Source: Burkholderiaceae bacterium (lineage in GTDB: Bacteria; Pseudomonadota; Gammaproteobacteria; Burkholderiales; Burkholderiaceae_C). Taken from it: a stretch of DNA of 64,000 nt. The notes under the pieces are model-generated. The model was not told where the DNA came from. It saw nothing but the letters and a program-made list of their open reading frames with translations, and did no database searches. This document shows, piece after piece, positions 48,931-57,876 of this stretch. Location: positions 62,001-126,000 of the forward strand of contig JAKLLA010000017.1 in the NCBI GenBank assembly GCA_023150375.1, in the 5' to 3' direction. The position numbers and the translations under genes are program-made. Positions within the stretch are counted from its first letter, which is position 1. Each line of letters opens with the position of its first letter.

Positions 48931-50078
48931 GGCGACGGGCTGGGCGACAGGGGCAGTGTCACGGTGGCCCGGGTGCCGCCGCCTTCGGCCGGCGCGATGG
49001 ACAGCGAGGCGGCGTCGCCGTACAGGGCGGACAGGCGCTCCTGCACCAGCGTCAGGCCGACGCCGCTGTGGGTGCCCAGGGGGCCGGCCGGGTCCGATGA
49101 ACCGGACAGGCCGGCCGGCCCCGGGCCGACGCCGTCGTCCTGCACGCTCAGGCAGAGCTGCGCGCCGTCGCGCCAGGCACGCAGGCCGATGTGGCCCGGG
49201 CCGACCTTGGGTTCCAGGCCGTGCCGGATGGCGTTCTCCACCAGCGGCTGCAGCAGCAGCGGCGGCACGCGCTGGCTGCGCAGGGCCTCGGGCAGCTCGA
49301 AGGTCACCGACAGGCGCGGCCCCATGCGCACCGCCATCAGGGCGAGGTAATCGGCCAGCCGCTCGAACTCCGCGGCCAGTGGGTGGGTGGTGCTGCGCGA
49401 GGCGTTCAGCGTGGCGCGCAGGAAGGCGATCAGGCGGTCGAGCATGGCCTGTGCCTGCGCGGCGTCCAGGCCGATCAGCACGCGCAGGTTGGCCAGGGTG
49501 TTGAACAGCATGTGCGGCTCGAGCTGCGACTGCAGCAGGCGCAGCTGGGTCTCGGCGGCGGTGCGCCGGGCGGCCTCGGCCTGGGCCTGCACGGCATCGA
49601 GCCGCCCGCGGGCATAGAAGACCCAGGTGGTGCCGGCCGAGACGGCCAGCACCACGATGGCAATGATGGCCAGGGGGCGCAGGCTGCCGGTGAGCAGATC
49701 GCCCAGGTGATCGGTGTCGGTGAGCCAGCCGGCCAGCGAGGCGCCCCAGAGGTAGCCCAGCAGCACGCTGGCCAGCACCCAGGGGCCCATGAGGTGCCAG
49801 CCCGGCCAGGGGCGAACGGCCGCGGGGTCGCCAGGGTGGTGGCGGCGCAGCCAGCGGCCGTGGCCGAGTCGGCCGGCCTCGATCAGGCCCTGGATCGACA
49901 GGCCGATGCACAGCGAGTAGGCCAGGTTCAGACCGAAGGGATCATGGAACACCACCGTCAGGAACAGCGCCACCCCCGCGCACAGCGGCACGCCGATGCG
50001 CAGTTCGCGCCAGAGCACCCCGGTCCAGGTGTCCTGGGTGTCGGGGCTGGGAGCCGGGGGGACGTGCGGCAGGGGCAT
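48927..50078 (-). CDS. LytS-type sensor histidine kinase
   Basis: A 383-residue kinase of the His_kinase (LytS/AlgZ) family. It has about four membrane segments (30-45, 50-68, 98-118, 132-156) with little periplasmic sequence, then the phospho-acceptor motif QLEPHMLFNTLANLR (His189) and an HATPase domain with PLVENAIRHGLEP and HSGVGLTLVQERL. The start at 50078 is chosen from the first plausible ATG before the membrane part. It forms a coupled pair with the LytTR regulator downstream and lies 71 bp after the outer-membrane barrel gene. Confidence 0.93.
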   Translation of the reverse strand: MPLPHVPPAPSPDTQDTWTGVLWRELRIGVPLCAGVALFLTVVFHDPFGLNLAYSLCIGLSIQGLIEAGRLGHGRWLRRHHPGDPAAVRPWPGWHLMGPWVLASVLLGYLWGASLAGWLTDTDHLGDLLTGSLRPLAIIAIVVLAVSAGTTWVFYARGRLDAVQAQAEAARRTAAETQLRLLQSQLEPHMLFNTLANLRVLIGLDAAQAQAMLDRLIAFLRATLNASRSTTHPLAAEFERLADYLALMAVRMGPRLSVTFELPEALRSQRVPPLLLQPLVENAIRHGLEPKVGPGHIGLRAWRDGAQLCLSVQDDGVGPGPAGLSGSSDPAGPLGTHSGVGLTLVQERLSALYGDAASLSIAPAEGGGTRATVTLPLSPSPSP

Positions 50079-50149
50079 GGCAACCCGATTGTCGGCCCGC
50101 GCAGGGTCGGCCGGGAGCGATCCTGCACCGAAGGTTCGAGGCCGGGCCA

Positions 50150-51487
50150 TCAGAAGTTGCGGGTGGCCGCCAGCACCGCCTGCCGGCGGTGGGGCAGCTG
50201 GGCGATCACGCTGGCGGTCGGACCGCCGTGGCGGCGCCAGGCCGCCTCCAGGCGCCATCGGTCGCCCTGCCACTGCAGGCCGAGCGTGACGATGCGTCCG
50301 TCGTCGGCGGGCTGCCAGAGCAGGTCGGCCGAGGCCTGCCAGCCTGCGGGCATCCAGCTCAGGCGGGCAAAGAGCTGGTCGCGCTGCAGCGAGGCGCCGT
50401 CCAGCGGCGTGGCCTGCCAGGCCAGGTTGCCGGCGGCCGCGGCGCCCAGCGCCGGCGGCGCGGCCGGCGCAGCGCCGAGCCGGGCAAGTGCGGCGTTGCG
50501 TTGCGACCAGTCGCGCCACTGCCGCCGGCTGGGGGCGCTGCCGTCGTGCCAGGCCTCGACCAGCAGACCCAGGCGGCTCTCGCCGGTCCAGGTCGCCCCG
50601 ATCAGGGCCTGAGCCCGTGGGCCCTGCAGTTGCAGCTGCCAGGGGTTGGCCGCCAGCAGTCGAGCGCCGGAGGCCGGGGCATCGGCGCCGAAGCGCCAGC
50701 CGTCGTGGCGCTGCAGCCAGCGCAGCGAGCCGTGCAGGGCCACCTCGTCATGCGCCACCCAGGCGAAGGCGGCGCCCAGGCTGGCGCCGCTGCGCCGCCC
50801 CAGCCGGGCAAAACCGTGCAGGTCCAGTGCGCCGTGGCGGCGCCAGGCGCGCAGGGCCAGCGCCGACTCGTCGGCGCGGCGCTGCCGCTGCACGCCTGCG
50901 TTCAGCCGTTGCGGGTTCACCCAGACCAGGCTGAGCGCGTCGTCTGCACCGAAGTGCTCGGCCTGCAGCAGCCAGCGCCCCTGCAGCGGCGCGGGCAGCA
51001 GGCGGCGGCGCGGCTCCTGCTGCACCAGGTCGTTGGGGCGAAAGCCCTGGCCGACGTCCCAGCCGACCACCTGCCGGCCGGCGCTCCAGGCCCAGGCGCC
51101 GCGCTCGCCCGACAGGGCCAGTTCGTCCAGGCGGAGCTCGTCGCGGCGGCGGCTGTCGTCCTGCTGCAGGTGGGCCGCCCAGCTGCGCGCCGACAGCGCG
51201 CCCCAGCGCAGCCGGGCGCTCCATTCGAGCGCGCGGCTGCCCGGCGCAGGCAGCGCCAGCCCCGGCTGCAGCGCCTGCGCGTCGGCCAGCGGACCCTGCC
51301 GCCCCGGCGGCTGCCAGTGGCGCAGGCCGCGCACCTCGTGGTCGAGCGTGAAGGCGCCCGGCCGACCGGCAGCGGCGGTCTCGGCGCCGACCTCCGGCTG
51401 CGCGGCCTCGGTGCCGCCCGCAGCGGCGGCGACGCCGGCCCACAGGGCCGGCAGCAGGCGCAGCGCGATCCTGGCTCGGGAGGGCAT
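50150..51487 (-). CDS. Predicted outer-membrane beta-barrel protein
   Basis: A 445-residue protein with an N-terminal signal (about 1-25: ALRLLPALWAGVAAAAGG) and alternating aromatic/polar strands throughout, ending LAATRNF, the outer-membrane terminal Phe. Repeated Trp-rich strands (ARLSWMPAGWQASADLLWQP) support a barrel. The ATG at 51487 has GGAG 8 nt upstream; a GTG at 51496 overlaps the previous stop. It follows the LolA-like gene and resembles barrels found with LolA-like plus ABC transporters. The precise family is not recognised. Confidence 0.82.
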   Translation of the reverse strand: MPSRARIALRLLPALWAGVAAAAGGTEAAQPEVGAETAAAGRPGAFTLDHEVRGLRHWQPPGRQGPLADAQALQPGLALPAPGSRALEWSARLRWGALSARSWAAHLQQDDSRRRDELRLDELALSGERGAWAWSAGRQVVGWDVGQGFRPNDLVQQEPRRRLLPAPLQGRWLLQAEHFGADDALSLVWVNPQRLNAGVQRQRRADESALALRAWRRHGALDLHGFARLGRRSGASLGAAFAWVAHDEVALHGSLRWLQRHDGWRFGADAPASGARLLAANPWQLQLQGPRAQALIGATWTGESRLGLLVEAWHDGSAPSRRQWRDWSQRNAALARLGAAPAAPPALGAAAAGNLAWQATPLDGASLQRDQLFARLSWMPAGWQASADLLWQPADDGRIVTLGLQWQGDRWRLEAAWRRHGGPTASVIAQLPHRRQAVLAATRNF

Positions 51488-51492
51488 GCGGC

Positions 51493-52362
51493 TCACTCCA
51501 GCGTGGGGTTGCGGGCCAGGAACATCGGGTTCAGCCAGGCCTCGGGCACCTTCCAGGCCCGCCGCTCGAGGTAGCGCACCCGGGTTTCCTTGCCCCCGCC
51601 CAGGTGGTCGGTGAGGATCATCGCGTCGATGCGCTGCGGTCGCTCGGGCCGGTCGGTGACGAAGCGGGCCTGCTTGGCCAGCCGGTCCGAGTGCAGGTAG
51701 AGCTCGGCGCGCAGCGGCTCGTGGCGCGGCAGGCCCAGCCAGAGCTCGATGCGCTGGTAGCTCACGCCCTTGCGGCGCGCCTGCAGGCTCAGGTGCAGGC
51801 AGGCCTGGCTGCCGCCGGCCGCGGCGGGGGCGTCGCAGCGGGTCTCGCCGACCCGGCGGCCTTCGTAGTCCTCGGCCCAGCGCAGCGTGGCGATGTCGCC
51901 GGTGGAGGCGTCGCCGAGCAGCTTCTGGCTCGGCGTGATGCGCATCGGCCGCTGGCTGCCGGGCAGCAGCAGCCAGAAGTCGTCGCCCAGCATCAGCACC
52001 TTCTGGCCGGCCTCGGCGGGCGAGCGCATGCGCACCAGCGAGCGGCGGCCGGACTGGGCATAGACGGTGTAGCGGCGCTCGCGGTCGAGGCTACCGTCGG
52101 GGTGGTGCACGCTCACCAGGGTCTCGACGACCAGGTCGTCGCTGCCGGTGCGGTAGCGGTCCGCCGCGACGAGCAGGTCCGCCACCTCGGGCTCGGTCGC
52201 GTGCGCAGTCCCGAGCGCCGGCAGCAGGGCCGGCAGCAGGGCGGAGCAGGCCGCGAGCGCGGTCGCGCGCAGCGCGCGGCCGAGCCGGTGGGCGGCCCGG
52301 CGGGGCCGCATCGAAGGGGCAAGGCGGGGGAGGGCAGGGGGGGGCACGACGGGCTCCGGCAT
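51493..52362 (-). CDS. LolA-like outer-membrane lipoprotein-sorting family protein
   Basis: About 289 residues with a long N-terminus and signal segment (LACSALLPALLPALGTAHA-like region, cleavage near residue 52) and a mature LolA/LppX-like fold. VADLLVAADRYRTGSDDLVV, ERRYTVYAQSGRRSLVRMRS, GQKVLMLGDDFWLLLPGSQR, PMRITPSQKLLGDASTGDIA and TLRWAEDYEGR match the outer membrane lipoprotein-sorting family. It probably shuttles a lipid or lipoprotein across the periplasm for the neighbouring ABC/FtsX transporter. Start uncertain: ATGs at 52398, 52362 and 52314 all keep the signal sequence. Confidence 0.87.
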   Translation of the reverse strand: MPEPVVPPPALPRLAPSMRPRRAAHRLGRALRATALAACSALLPALLPALGTAHATEPEVADLLVAADRYRTGSDDLVVETLVSVHHPDGSLDRERRYTVYAQSGRRSLVRMRSPAEAGQKVLMLGDDFWLLLPGSQRPMRITPSQKLLGDASTGDIATLRWAEDYEGRRVGETRCDAPAAAGGSQACLHLSLQARRKGVSYQRIELWLGLPRHEPLRAELYLHSDRLAKQARFVTDRPERPQRIDAMILTDHLGGGKETRVRYLERRAWKVPEAWLNPMFLARNPTLE

Positions 52363-52390
52363 GGGGTTCCAGGGGACGCGGCGGCGGGGT

Positions 52391-53635
52391 TCAGACATGG
52401 CCCAGGGCATCGACCACCGGCAGTCGCACGGTGCGCCGGGCCACCCAGGCCGAGGCCAGCGCGCTCAGCAGCAGCATGGCCAGCAGCGCGGCGGCATACA
52501 GGGTCGGGTCCACCGCGATGTGCAGCGGGTAGCCCTGGCTGCGCCCGGGCGGCGGCGGCATCTCCACCGGGAAGACCCACAGCGCCGCGCTCACCGCCAG
52601 GGCCACGCCCGCGCCCGCTGCGCTGCCCGCCGCGCCCAGCAGCAGGCCCTCGAGGGCCAGCACGCGCTGCATCTGGCCCGGCAGGGTGCCCAGTGCGCGC
52701 AGGCTGCCGATCTCGCGGGTGCGCTCGACGATGGCCATGGCCATCGCGTTGGCGACCACGAAGACCACGATCACGCCGATGATCAGCCCCAGCGCGCCGA
52801 AGATGCGGTTGTACAGCGCGCGCACGCTGCGATAGAAGGGTGCCTGCTGCTCCCAGGTGCGCAGCTCGAGGGCGGCGAAGGCGGTGGCCAGCCGGTCGCG
52901 CAGCGGCGCGGTGGAGGCCATGCGGTCCAGGTAGACGCCCAGGCTGGAGACCCGCGGGGTGACCAGCAGCTGCTGCGCGGTGGCCAGGTCGGTATAGACC
53001 AGCCGCTGGTCCAGCTCGGGCACGCCGGTGGAGACCACGCCGCGCACGGTCACGTCCAGCGCGTTCAGGGCGCCCTCGGTGGTGCTGGCCAGCAGCGTCA
53101 GGCCGCTGCCCGGCACCGCCTTCAGGCTGCGCGCCAGGCCGGCGCCGAGCATCACCTCCAGCCCGGCGCGGCCCTCGGCTGGCGTGGCCAGCACCTGGCC
53201 GGCCTGCAGGGTCAGGAAGGGGCCCTTGATCGCGAACTCGGCATCGGGGTCGATGCCCACGCCCATCATCACCAGGGTCTTGTCGCCGTTGCCGATCAGG
53301 CCGCCGAAGTCCAGCCGCGGCAGCACCTGGCGCACCTCGGGCTCGGCCAGCAGGCGCTGGCGCAGGCCGGCCAGGTCGTCCAGGCCGTGCTGCAGAGGCA
53401 GGTCTTCGTCGCCCTGGAACTGGGCGGCGCGCGCCATCACGAGGTGGCCCGTGCTGCGTGCCGACTCCTGTGCCAGCCCCTCGTAGGTGTAGAGGGCGAA
53501 GCCGCCGGCCAGCAGGAGGGCCGCGGTGCCCAGCGCCGCGACCGCCGCGGTGACCGCGGAGCGGCGCCGGTTGCGCAGCGTGTTCAGCGCCGCGAAGCGC
53601 AGCCAGGCGGCGGCATCGTGCAGGTTCAGTCGCAT
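52391..53635 (-). CDS. FtsX/LolCE-type ABC transporter permease
   Basis: A 414-residue MacB/FtsX-like permease with four membrane segments (about 28-48, 282-305, 325-350, 383-402) and a large periplasmic domain between the first two. The hallmark FtsX-core sequence is VVFVVANAMAMAIVERTREI followed by GSLRALGTLPGQMQRVLALE. It overlaps the ATPase gene by 10 nt and precedes the LolA-like gene, the arrangement expected of a lipoprotein or lipid release system (LolCDE-like) rather than a classical importer. Confidence 0.93.
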   Translation of the reverse strand: MRLNLHDAAAWLRFAALNTLRNRRRSAVTAAVAALGTAALLLAGGFALYTYEGLAQESARSTGHLVMARAAQFQGDEDLPLQHGLDDLAGLRQRLLAEPEVRQVLPRLDFGGLIGNGDKTLVMMGVGIDPDAEFAIKGPFLTLQAGQVLATPAEGRAGLEVMLGAGLARSLKAVPGSGLTLLASTTEGALNALDVTVRGVVSTGVPELDQRLVYTDLATAQQLLVTPRVSSLGVYLDRMASTAPLRDRLATAFAALELRTWEQQAPFYRSVRALYNRIFGALGLIIGVIVVFVVANAMAMAIVERTREIGSLRALGTLPGQMQRVLALEGLLLGAAGSAAGAGVALAVSAALWVFPVEMPPPPGRSQGYPLHIAVDPTLYAAALLAMLLLSALASAWVARRTVRLPVVDALGHV

Positions 53636-54366
53636 GTCGGGCTCCTCGTCTCGGCGTCATGGGTGTCGGCGGCGCCGGGCGGCGGGCCGTCGCGCAGTCG
53701 GCCGTCGAGCAGGCCCAGCACCCGGTCGCAGTGCTGCGTCAGCCGGCTGTCGTGGGTGGCCATCAGGAAGGCAGCGCCCTGGCGGTGGCCCAGGTCGCGC
53801 ATCAGGTCGAGCATCTGCAGGGCCGTCGCGCTGTCCAGGCTCGCGGTGGGCTCGTCGGCGATCACCAAGGCGGGGCGCTTGACCAGCGCGCGGGCGATCG
53901 CCACGCGCTGGCGCTGCCCGCCCGACAGGGCGTCGGGTCGGTGCCCCGCGTGCGCCCCCAGGCCCACCGCGTCGAGCATGGCGGCCACCCGCTCGCGCCG
54001 CTGCGCGCCCGGCAGGCCGGCGAGAAAGAGCGGGTAGTCGACGTTCTCGGCGGCGGTCATCACCGGCACTAGGTGGAAGGCCTGGAAGACGAAGCCGATC
54101 GCATCGCGTCTGAGCAGGGTGCGGGCGGTCTCGTCGTCGCGCGGCACCGGGCGGCCGCGCAGCTGCACCTCGCCGCGGTCGGGCGCGTCGACCAGGCCGG
54201 CGATGTGCAGCAGCGTGCTCTTGCCGCTGCCCGAGGGGCCGGTGAGTGCCACCAGTTCGCCGGGCTGCAGCGCCAGGTCGACGCCGCGCAGCGCCTCGAT
54301 GCGGTGGGCGCCCAGCGTGTAGGCGCGCTGCACGCCGTGCAGCGCGAGGACGGGCGCGCTGCTCAC
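53626..54366 (-). CDS. ABC transporter ATP-binding protein (LolD/MacB type)
   Basis: A 246-residue ATPase with Walker A GPSGSGKSTLLH, signature LSGGQRQRVAIARAL, Walker B ALVIADEPTASLD and H-loop ATHD. Sequence type is LolD/MacB, matching the FtsX-type permease it overlaps. The start is the GTG at 54366 because it overlaps the upstream lipoprotein stop (GTGA), a coupling seen elsewhere in this operon. It powers the transporter from the cytoplasm. Confidence 0.95.
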   Translation of the reverse strand: MSSAPVLALHGVQRAYTLGAHRIEALRGVDLALQPGELVALTGPSGSGKSTLLHIAGLVDAPDRGEVQLRGRPVPRDDETARTLLRRDAIGFVFQAFHLVPVMTAAENVDYPLFLAGLPGAQRRERVAAMLDAVGLGAHAGHRPDALSGGQRQRVAIARALVKRPALVIADEPTASLDSATALQMLDLMRDLGHRQGAAFLMATHDSRLTQHCDRVLGLLDGRLRDGPPPGAADTHDAETRSPTCD

Positions 54367-55013
54367 GGCTGCACCGTGGCGGCGAGTTGCCGCACGGCCT
54401 CCTGGAAGCGTGCCGGCGTGCCCGCCAGGGCCGGATCGGCCTGCACCTGGGCGAGCAGCCGACGGCCGCGCTCGCCGCGCTGGAACATCGCCGGCAGGGC
54501 CAGGAAGGTGCTGGCCGCGGTCAGGCGGGTCTCCAGCGCCACCGGCACCTGGCGGTGCAGCTCGTTCATGTGGGCCGGCGTCAGCAGGGCCAGCGCCTTG
54601 TCCAGCAGCGCCAGGCCGTCCTCGGCGTAGGCCATCTTCTTCCAGGGCTGCCAGGTGGTCCGGGCCTGCATCGCGGTGGCCGCGCCGGCGTAGGCCAGCC
54701 AGAGCGGATGGCCCGGGGCCGCCTGGCTGAGTGCCTGCAGCTGCACCACGGCCGGGGCGATGCGGCCCTCGTCGCCACCGCGCGCGGCCGCGAAGGTGGC
54801 CAGGGCCTCGGCCTGCGCGCGCGTTTCGCCGGCGCTGCCGTCGGCCAGGGCCGGACCGGCGAGCCCGGCACATCCGGCCAGAACGAGGGTCAGCGCAGCG
54901 GCCAGCGCCGGCATCCGCCGACTCGCCCGGCGGCGCGCCGCGGCCGGCGTCTGCGGCCACGGCGGCGTGGCGTGCGCGTGGCGGGAGGGGGCGAGGGGGC
55001 GGTGGTCGGGCAT
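54363..55013 (-). CDS. Predicted lipoprotein of unknown function, first gene of the transport operon
   Basis: A 216-residue protein with a lipobox LVLAGC after a hydrophobic stretch (about 34-48) and a helical mature part (AEALATFAAARGGDEGRIAP, LDKALALLTPAHMNELHRQV) that looks TPR-like. The start at 55013 has GGAG 6 nt upstream; starting at 54914 would give a more usual lipoprotein signal. It overlaps the ATPase gene by 4 nt, so it belongs to the transporter. Its role is probably as a periplasmic accessory subunit; this is inference. Confidence 0.78.
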   Translation of the reverse strand: MPDHRPLAPSRHAHATPPWPQTPAAARRRASRRMPALAAALTLVLAGCAGLAGPALADGSAGETRAQAEALATFAAARGGDEGRIAPAVVQLQALSQAAPGHPLWLAYAGAATAMQARTTWQPWKKMAYAEDGLALLDKALALLTPAHMNELHRQVPVALETRLTAASTFLALPAMFQRGERGRRLLAQVQADPALAGTPARFQEAVRQLAATVQP

Positions 55014-55158
55014 GCGGGGCTCCAGGGCAACGGGGTTGCGATGGAGCCCATGCTCGGGGCCACGGGCGGCGGCGTCGACGCCGCTGCGACGAACGGTCGG
55101 GCGGCGCCGTGAAGGGCCTGCAGCCGGGCGCGAACGGCGCCCCGCTGCGGCGGGGGTG

Positions 55159-56703
55159 TCAGCGCCGGCGCGTGCCGCCCAGCAGGCCGCCGAGCACGCC
55201 GCGCACGATCTCGCGGCCCACGGCCGAGCCGACGGTGCGCACCGCCGACTTCACCACCATCTGCGCCACGCCGTCGCGCCGCCCGCCGCGCGGGCCGGTG
55301 CTGCCGAACAGCAGGTCGCCCAGGCCGCTCATCAGGCCGCCGCCGGCCTCCTCGGCGGCGGCACGCGCCCCGTCGGCGGCCGCCTGGCCGGCCTGGCTGC
55401 GCAGGTTGTCGCCCAGCTCGGCGGACTGGGCGGCGCGCCCCTTGAGCTTCTCGTAGGCCGATTCGCGGTCCACCGCCTTCTCGTAGACGCCGGCCACCAG
55501 CGAGCCGGCGATCAGCGCCTGGCGCTGCGCCGCGTCGATCGGGCCGATGCGCCCGCCCGGGGGCAGCACGTAGACGCGCTCGGTCACGCCCGGGCGGCCC
55601 TTCTCGTCGAGCAGGCTGACCAGGGCCTCGCCCACGCCCAGCTCGGTGATCGCACCGGCGATGTCGAGCTTCGGGTTGGCGCGCATCGTCTCGGCGGCCG
55701 ACTTGACGGCCTTCTGGTCGCGCGGGGTGAAGGCGCGCAGCGCATGCTGCACCCGGTTGCCCAGCTGGCCGAGCACGGTGTCGGGGATGTCCAGCGGGTT
55801 CTGCGTCACGAAGTACACGCCCACGCCCTTGGAGCGCACCAGCCGCACCACCAGTTCGATGCGCTCGACCAGTGCGGCCGGTGCATCCTTGAACAGCAGG
55901 TGCGCCTCGTCGAAGAAGAACACCAGCTTGGGCTTGTCGAGGTCGCCGACCTCGGGCAGGGTCTCGAACAGCTCGGAGAGCAGCCAGAGCAGGAAGGTGG
56001 CGTACAGGCGCGGCGCGGCCATCAGCCGGTCGGCGGCCAGGATGTTGACCACGCCCTGGCCGTCCACGGTCTGCATGAAGTCGGCGATGTCGAGCATCGG
56101 CTCGCCGAAGAAGCGGTCGCCGCCCTGTTCCTCGATCTGCAGCAGGCCGCGCTGGATCGCGCCCACCGAGGCGGCGCTGATGTTGCCGTACTCGGTCTGG
56201 AACTGGCTGGCGTTGTCGGCTGCGTACTGCAGCATGGCGCGCAGGTCCTTCAGGTCCAGCAGCGCCAGGCCGTTGTCGTCGGCGATCTTGAACACCAGCG
56301 AGAGCACGCCCTGCTGCGTCTCGTTGAGGTTGAGCATGCGCGCCAGCAGCAGCGGGCCCATGTCGGAGATGGTCGCGCGCACCGGGTGGCCCTGCTCGCC
56401 GAAGACGTCCCAGAGCGTGGTCGGGCAGGCACCCCAGGTGGGCTCGGGCAGGCCGCGCTCGGCCAGCACCTTGGCCAGCTTGGGCGTGCTCTGGCCGGTC
56501 TGGCTGATGCCGGTCAGGTCGCCCTTGACGTCGGCCATGAACACCGGCACGCCGCGGCGCGAGAAGCCCTCGGCCAGCGCCTGCAGCGTGATGGTCTTGC
56601 CGGTGCCGGTGGCGCCGGTGACCAGCCCGTGGCGATTGGCCAGGGCGGGCAGCAGGTGGCATTCGATCTCGCCGTGGCGGGCGAGCAGGATGGGGTCGGC
56701 CAT
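55159..56703 (-). CDS. HerA-type ATPase (DUF853 family)
   Basis: A 514-residue P-loop ATPase of the HerA/FtsK-related DUF853 family. [17 protein letters not shown] is Walker A (about 30-37) and [17 protein letters not shown] is Walker [41 protein letters not shown] and [16 protein letters not shown] are family blocks. The last 60 residues are Gly/Arg-rich ([25 protein letters not shown]). Function is unknown, although HerA relatives translocate DNA. It is transcribed alone, divergent from yebC. Confidence 0.9.
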   Translation of the reverse strand: MADPILLARHGEIECHLLPALANRHGLVTGATGTGKTITLQALAEGFSRRGVPVFMADVKGDLTGISQTGQSTPKLAKVLAERGLPEPTWGACPTTLWDVFGEQGHPVRATISDMGPLLLARMLNLNETQQGVLSLVFKIADDNGLALLDLKDLRAMLQYAADNASQFQTEYGNISAASVGAIQRGLLQIEEQGGDRFFGEPMLDIADFMQTVDGQGVVNILAADRLMAAPRLYATFLLWLLSELFETLPEVGDLDKPKLVFFFDEAHLLFKDAPAALVERIELVVRLVRSKGVGVYFVTQNPLDIPDTVLGQLGNRVQHALRAFTPRDQKAVKSAAETMRANPKLDIAGAITELGVGEALVSLLDEKGRPGVTERVYVLPPGGRIGPIDAAQRQALIAGSLVAGVYEKAVDRESAYEKLKGRAAQSAELGDNLRSQAGQAAADGARAAAEEAGGGLMSGLGDLLFGSTGPRGGRRDGVAQMVVKSAVRTVGSAVGREIVRGVLGGLLGGTRRR

Positions 56704-56761
56704 CGTCGGTTCTCCGTGAGCAGGCGCAGGCGCGGCGGCAGGTAGCCCGCAGCCCGAAAAG

Positions 56762-56767
56762 TAGAAT
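56762..56767 (+). promoter_or_regulatory. Possible -10 element for yebC
   Basis: TAGAAT at 56762-56767 is close to the sigma-70 consensus and lies 116 bp upstream of yebC in the 179-bp divergent gap. The -35 is not clear. Confidence 0.35.
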
Positions 56768-56882
56768 GGCAGTCTAGCGAAGAAACCCGGCGGCCCGCGT
56801 GGCGGCGCTGCCTGCCCCCCTACAGGGCGCCGGCCCTGACTCTCTGTGAACGGCCGGCGCCCGAGCCACTCCAGGAGCATTC

Positions 56883-57608
56883 ATGGCCGGACATTCCAAA
56901 TGGGCCAACATCCAGCACCGCAAGGGCCGCCAGGACGAGAAGCGCGGCAAGGTCTGGACCCGCATCATCCGTGAGATCACCGTGGCGGCACGCCAGGGCG
57001 GCCCGGACGTGACGGCCAACCCGCGCCTGCGCCTGGCCATCGACAAGGCCAAGGCGGCCAACATGCCGGCCGACCGCATCAAGTACAACGTCGACAAGGC
57101 CAGCGGCAACCTCGAGGGCGTCGACTACGAGGAGATCCGCTACGAGGGCTACGGCATCGGCGGGGCGGCGATCATCGTCGACACGATGACCGACAACCGG
57201 GTGCGCACGGTGGCCGAGGTGCGCCACGCCTTCTCCAAGCACGGTGGCAACCTCGGCACCGAGGGCTCGGTGGCCTTCCAGTTCAAGCACTGCGGCCAGC
57301 TGGTCTTCGCGCCGGGCACCTCGGAGGACAAGGTGATGGAAGTCGCCCTGGAGGCCGGTGCCGAGGATGTGGTGGCCGACGACGACGGCGCCCTCGAGGT
57401 GCTGACCGCACCGGGTGACTTCGAGACGGTGAAGAACGCCCTCGAGGCCGCCGGCCTCGTGCCCGAACTGGCCGAGGTGACGATGCGCGCCGAGAACCCC
57501 ATCGACCTGAGCGGCGAGGACGCCGAGCGCATGCAGAAGCTGCTCGACGTGCTGGAGGATCTGGACGACGTCCAGGCGGTCTATCACAACGCCGTGATGG
57601 GCGACTGA
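56883..57608 (+). CDS. yebC: YebC/PmpR-family transcriptional/translation regulator
   Basis: A 241-residue member of the near-universal YebC family. [20 protein letters not shown] and [20 protein letters not shown] at the N-terminus and [20 protein letters not shown] further on are diagnostic. Members act as DNA-binding regulators or help ribosomes through proline stretches. The start at 56883 is that of all homologues. It opens the rightward housekeeping block; a 268-bp gap precedes purD, so it may be its own unit. Confidence 0.97.
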   Translation: MAGHSKWANIQHRKGRQDEKRGKVWTRIIREITVAARQGGPDVTANPRLRLAIDKAKAANMPADRIKYNVDKASGNLEGVDYEEIRYEGYGIGGAAIIVDTMTDNRVRTVAEVRHAFSKHGGNLGTEGSVAFQFKHCGQLVFAPGTSEDKVMEVALEAGAEDVVADDDGALEVLTAPGDFETVKNALEAAGLVPELAEVTMRAENPIDLSGEDAERMQKLLDVLEDLDDVQAVYHNAVMGD

Positions 57609-57876
57609 GGCCCGCAGGCCGGGGGCGGGCGTCGGCCCGCCGATGCGGCCGCCCGGGTTGGCGGTGCACCTTTGTGGTGCAAACGCGACGGGTGCCCCCG
57701 CGGCTGTGGCGTATGTACCACTTTGCAGCGCCCCTCGGGAACGCGGGTCGGACCGGCGGGGGTGGCAGCGAGCGGTTACGATCGCTGCCGTAGCGATGCA
57801 GGTCCGGGAGCGACGTGGTGACGATGCCACGATCGGCCACGCAGGCATCGATGATTCGAACGAACAGGTTTCCCAG
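57609..57876 (+). promoter_or_regulatory. yebC-purD intergenic region with two dyads and a -10 candidate
   Basis: GGCGGGC-GTCG-GCCCGCC (57624-57641) is a strong hairpin just after yebC that may aid termination, though no T run follows. TGCACC-TTTGT-GGTGCA (57665-57681) is a perfect 6-bp dyad. GTTACGATCGC at 57775-57785 repeats the 11-mer upstream of the coiled-coil gene and contains a TACGAT -10 candidate about 95 bp upstream of purD. No gene is supported here. Confidence 0.5.

Noticed and set aside
57624-57641. Intrinsic terminator after yebC
   Set aside because: A strong GC hairpin is present but no T run follows; kept only as part of the intergenic note.
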